64,000 nucleotides of DNA, from the NCBI RefSeq assembly GCF_020886055.1, contig NZ_AP025184.1, positions 806,001 to 870,000 on the forward strand, in the 5' to 3' direction. This stretch comes from Flavobacterium ammoniigenes. GTDB taxonomy: Bacteria > Bacteroidota > Bacteroidia > Flavobacteriales > Flavobacteriaceae. The notes beneath the pieces are model-generated. The model searched no databases. It saw nothing but the letters and a program-made list of their open reading frames with translations, and had not been told where the DNA came from. This document shows positions 63,486-64,000 of the stretch, piece after piece. The translations under genes and the position numbers were made by a program. The stretch's first letter is position 1. Every line of letters begins with the position of its first letter.

Positions 63486-64000
63486 TTGAACCACTTCACT
63501 TGCTTTGGGAGCTATTCTATCTACAAATAAAGAATAAGCCTTTTCTGATGGATGAAGTCCATCGGTAGCCACTAAATCGGGTTCTGTTAATCCTAGTCTA
63601 GTGATGTCGGTGATGTTTATGAAAGTAACGCCATTGGTTTCACAATAATTTTTGGCAAATGCATTATAACGATCAATTTCTGTTGAAGTTTTGGAGGGAT
63701 TTCCAAATTGTTGGCCAAATGAAGAATATGCATAATCAGGAATAGAAACAACAATAACATTGTTTTTATCCCCTTTGGCTAATGTGATTGCTGTTTGAAC
63801 TAATTGCGGGAACTCACTTCCATAAATACTGAATTCCTTATTTTGGAATTGATTATTCACTCCAATAAGTAAAGTCACCAATTTATAATCAGGTGTTGGT
63901 TGCTGTTCTTTAATTGCTTGGATTAAATTAGAAGTCGTCCATCCTGTTTGTGCAATGATTTTTAAATCTACCGATAAATTAGGGATAGTGGATTCAAGTT
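63480..64000 (-). CDS. SGNH/GDSL-family hydrolase, N-terminal part missing
   Basis: The frame stays open to the right edge, so only the C-terminal about 173 residues are present. The block with GxxN is seen in VTLLIGVNNQFQN, and the catalytic Asp-His block is DGLHPSEKAYSLF. A middle region (VIVVSIPDYAYSSFGQQFGNP) fits SGNH esterases. The block I Ser (GDS) would lie beyond the edge. The substrate, an ester or acetyl group on a carbohydrate or lipid, is unknown. Convergent with the ferredoxin gene. Confidence 0.88.
   Translation of the reverse strand, partial: LESTIPNLSVDLKIIAQTGWTTSNLIQAIKEQQPTPDYKLVTLLIGVNNQFQNKEFSIYGSEFPQLVQTAITLAKGDKNNVIVVSIPDYAYSSFGQQFGNPSKTSTEIDRYNAFAKNYCETNGVTFINITDITRLGLTEPDLVATDGLHPSEKAYSLFVDRIAPKASEVVQK

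Overview
The window is AT-rich chromosomal DNA from a member of the Bacteroidota, most likely Flavobacteriaceae (Flavobacterium-like). The reasons are: promoters with the TAnnTTTG -7 element in place of E. coli-type -10 boxes, few visible Shine-Dalgarno sites, signal peptides ending in AQ or SQ, a C-terminal domain of the type IX secretion system (T9SS), a fused murF-alr gene, and a short NuoG.

Layout. (1) 1-6193, minus strand: complex I operon nuoABCDEFGH, with nuoH cut by the window edge. (2) 6438-8512, minus: a cold-shock protein and aspS. (3) 8637-15683, minus: a TetR-TolC-MFP-RND efflux operon with a small four-helix-bundle gene inserted before the pump gene. (4) 15864-26232: a polyprenyl diphosphate synthase, sucAB, an MFS transporter, a TatD nuclease, an acyltransferase and an asparaginase, then tRNA-Ser(GGA). 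(5) 26632-52270, plus: a compact run of 15 genes coding for exported proteins. It starts with a T9SS-sorted protein and a small outer-membrane barrel. Next comes a 2931-residue fibre built from phage tail-fibre and YadA-head-like repeats. The rest mixes TGIGTTTP-type proteins, most of them short, with longer lectin-like proteins. (6) 52359-64000: murF-alr, mscL, asd, a TonB-dependent receptor with a small His/Cys-rich partner, trmB, a LysE exporter, an alkyltransferase-like protein, mrp-nifU-ferredoxin, and an SGNH hydrolase cut by the right edge.

The unusual region is the 25.6 kb array. Apart from one 51 bp gap its genes overlap or lie at most 17 bp apart, so it is probably one operon. Several of the TGIGTTTP proteins end in a beta domain that resembles the C-terminal tip domain of phage tail fibres. 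One ends instead in a Peptidase_S74 intramolecular chaperone, which normally trims phage fibres. The longer proteins shuffle PA14, LamG, fibrinogen-like, C-type lectin, discoidin and poly-glycine domains. I infer a surface adhesin or glycan-recognition system that borrows phage-fibre architecture but carries Sec signal peptides. No prophage genes (capsid, terminase, integrase, lysis) are present.

Functions and domains were read from the sequence by eye. No database search was run, so domain limits are approximate.
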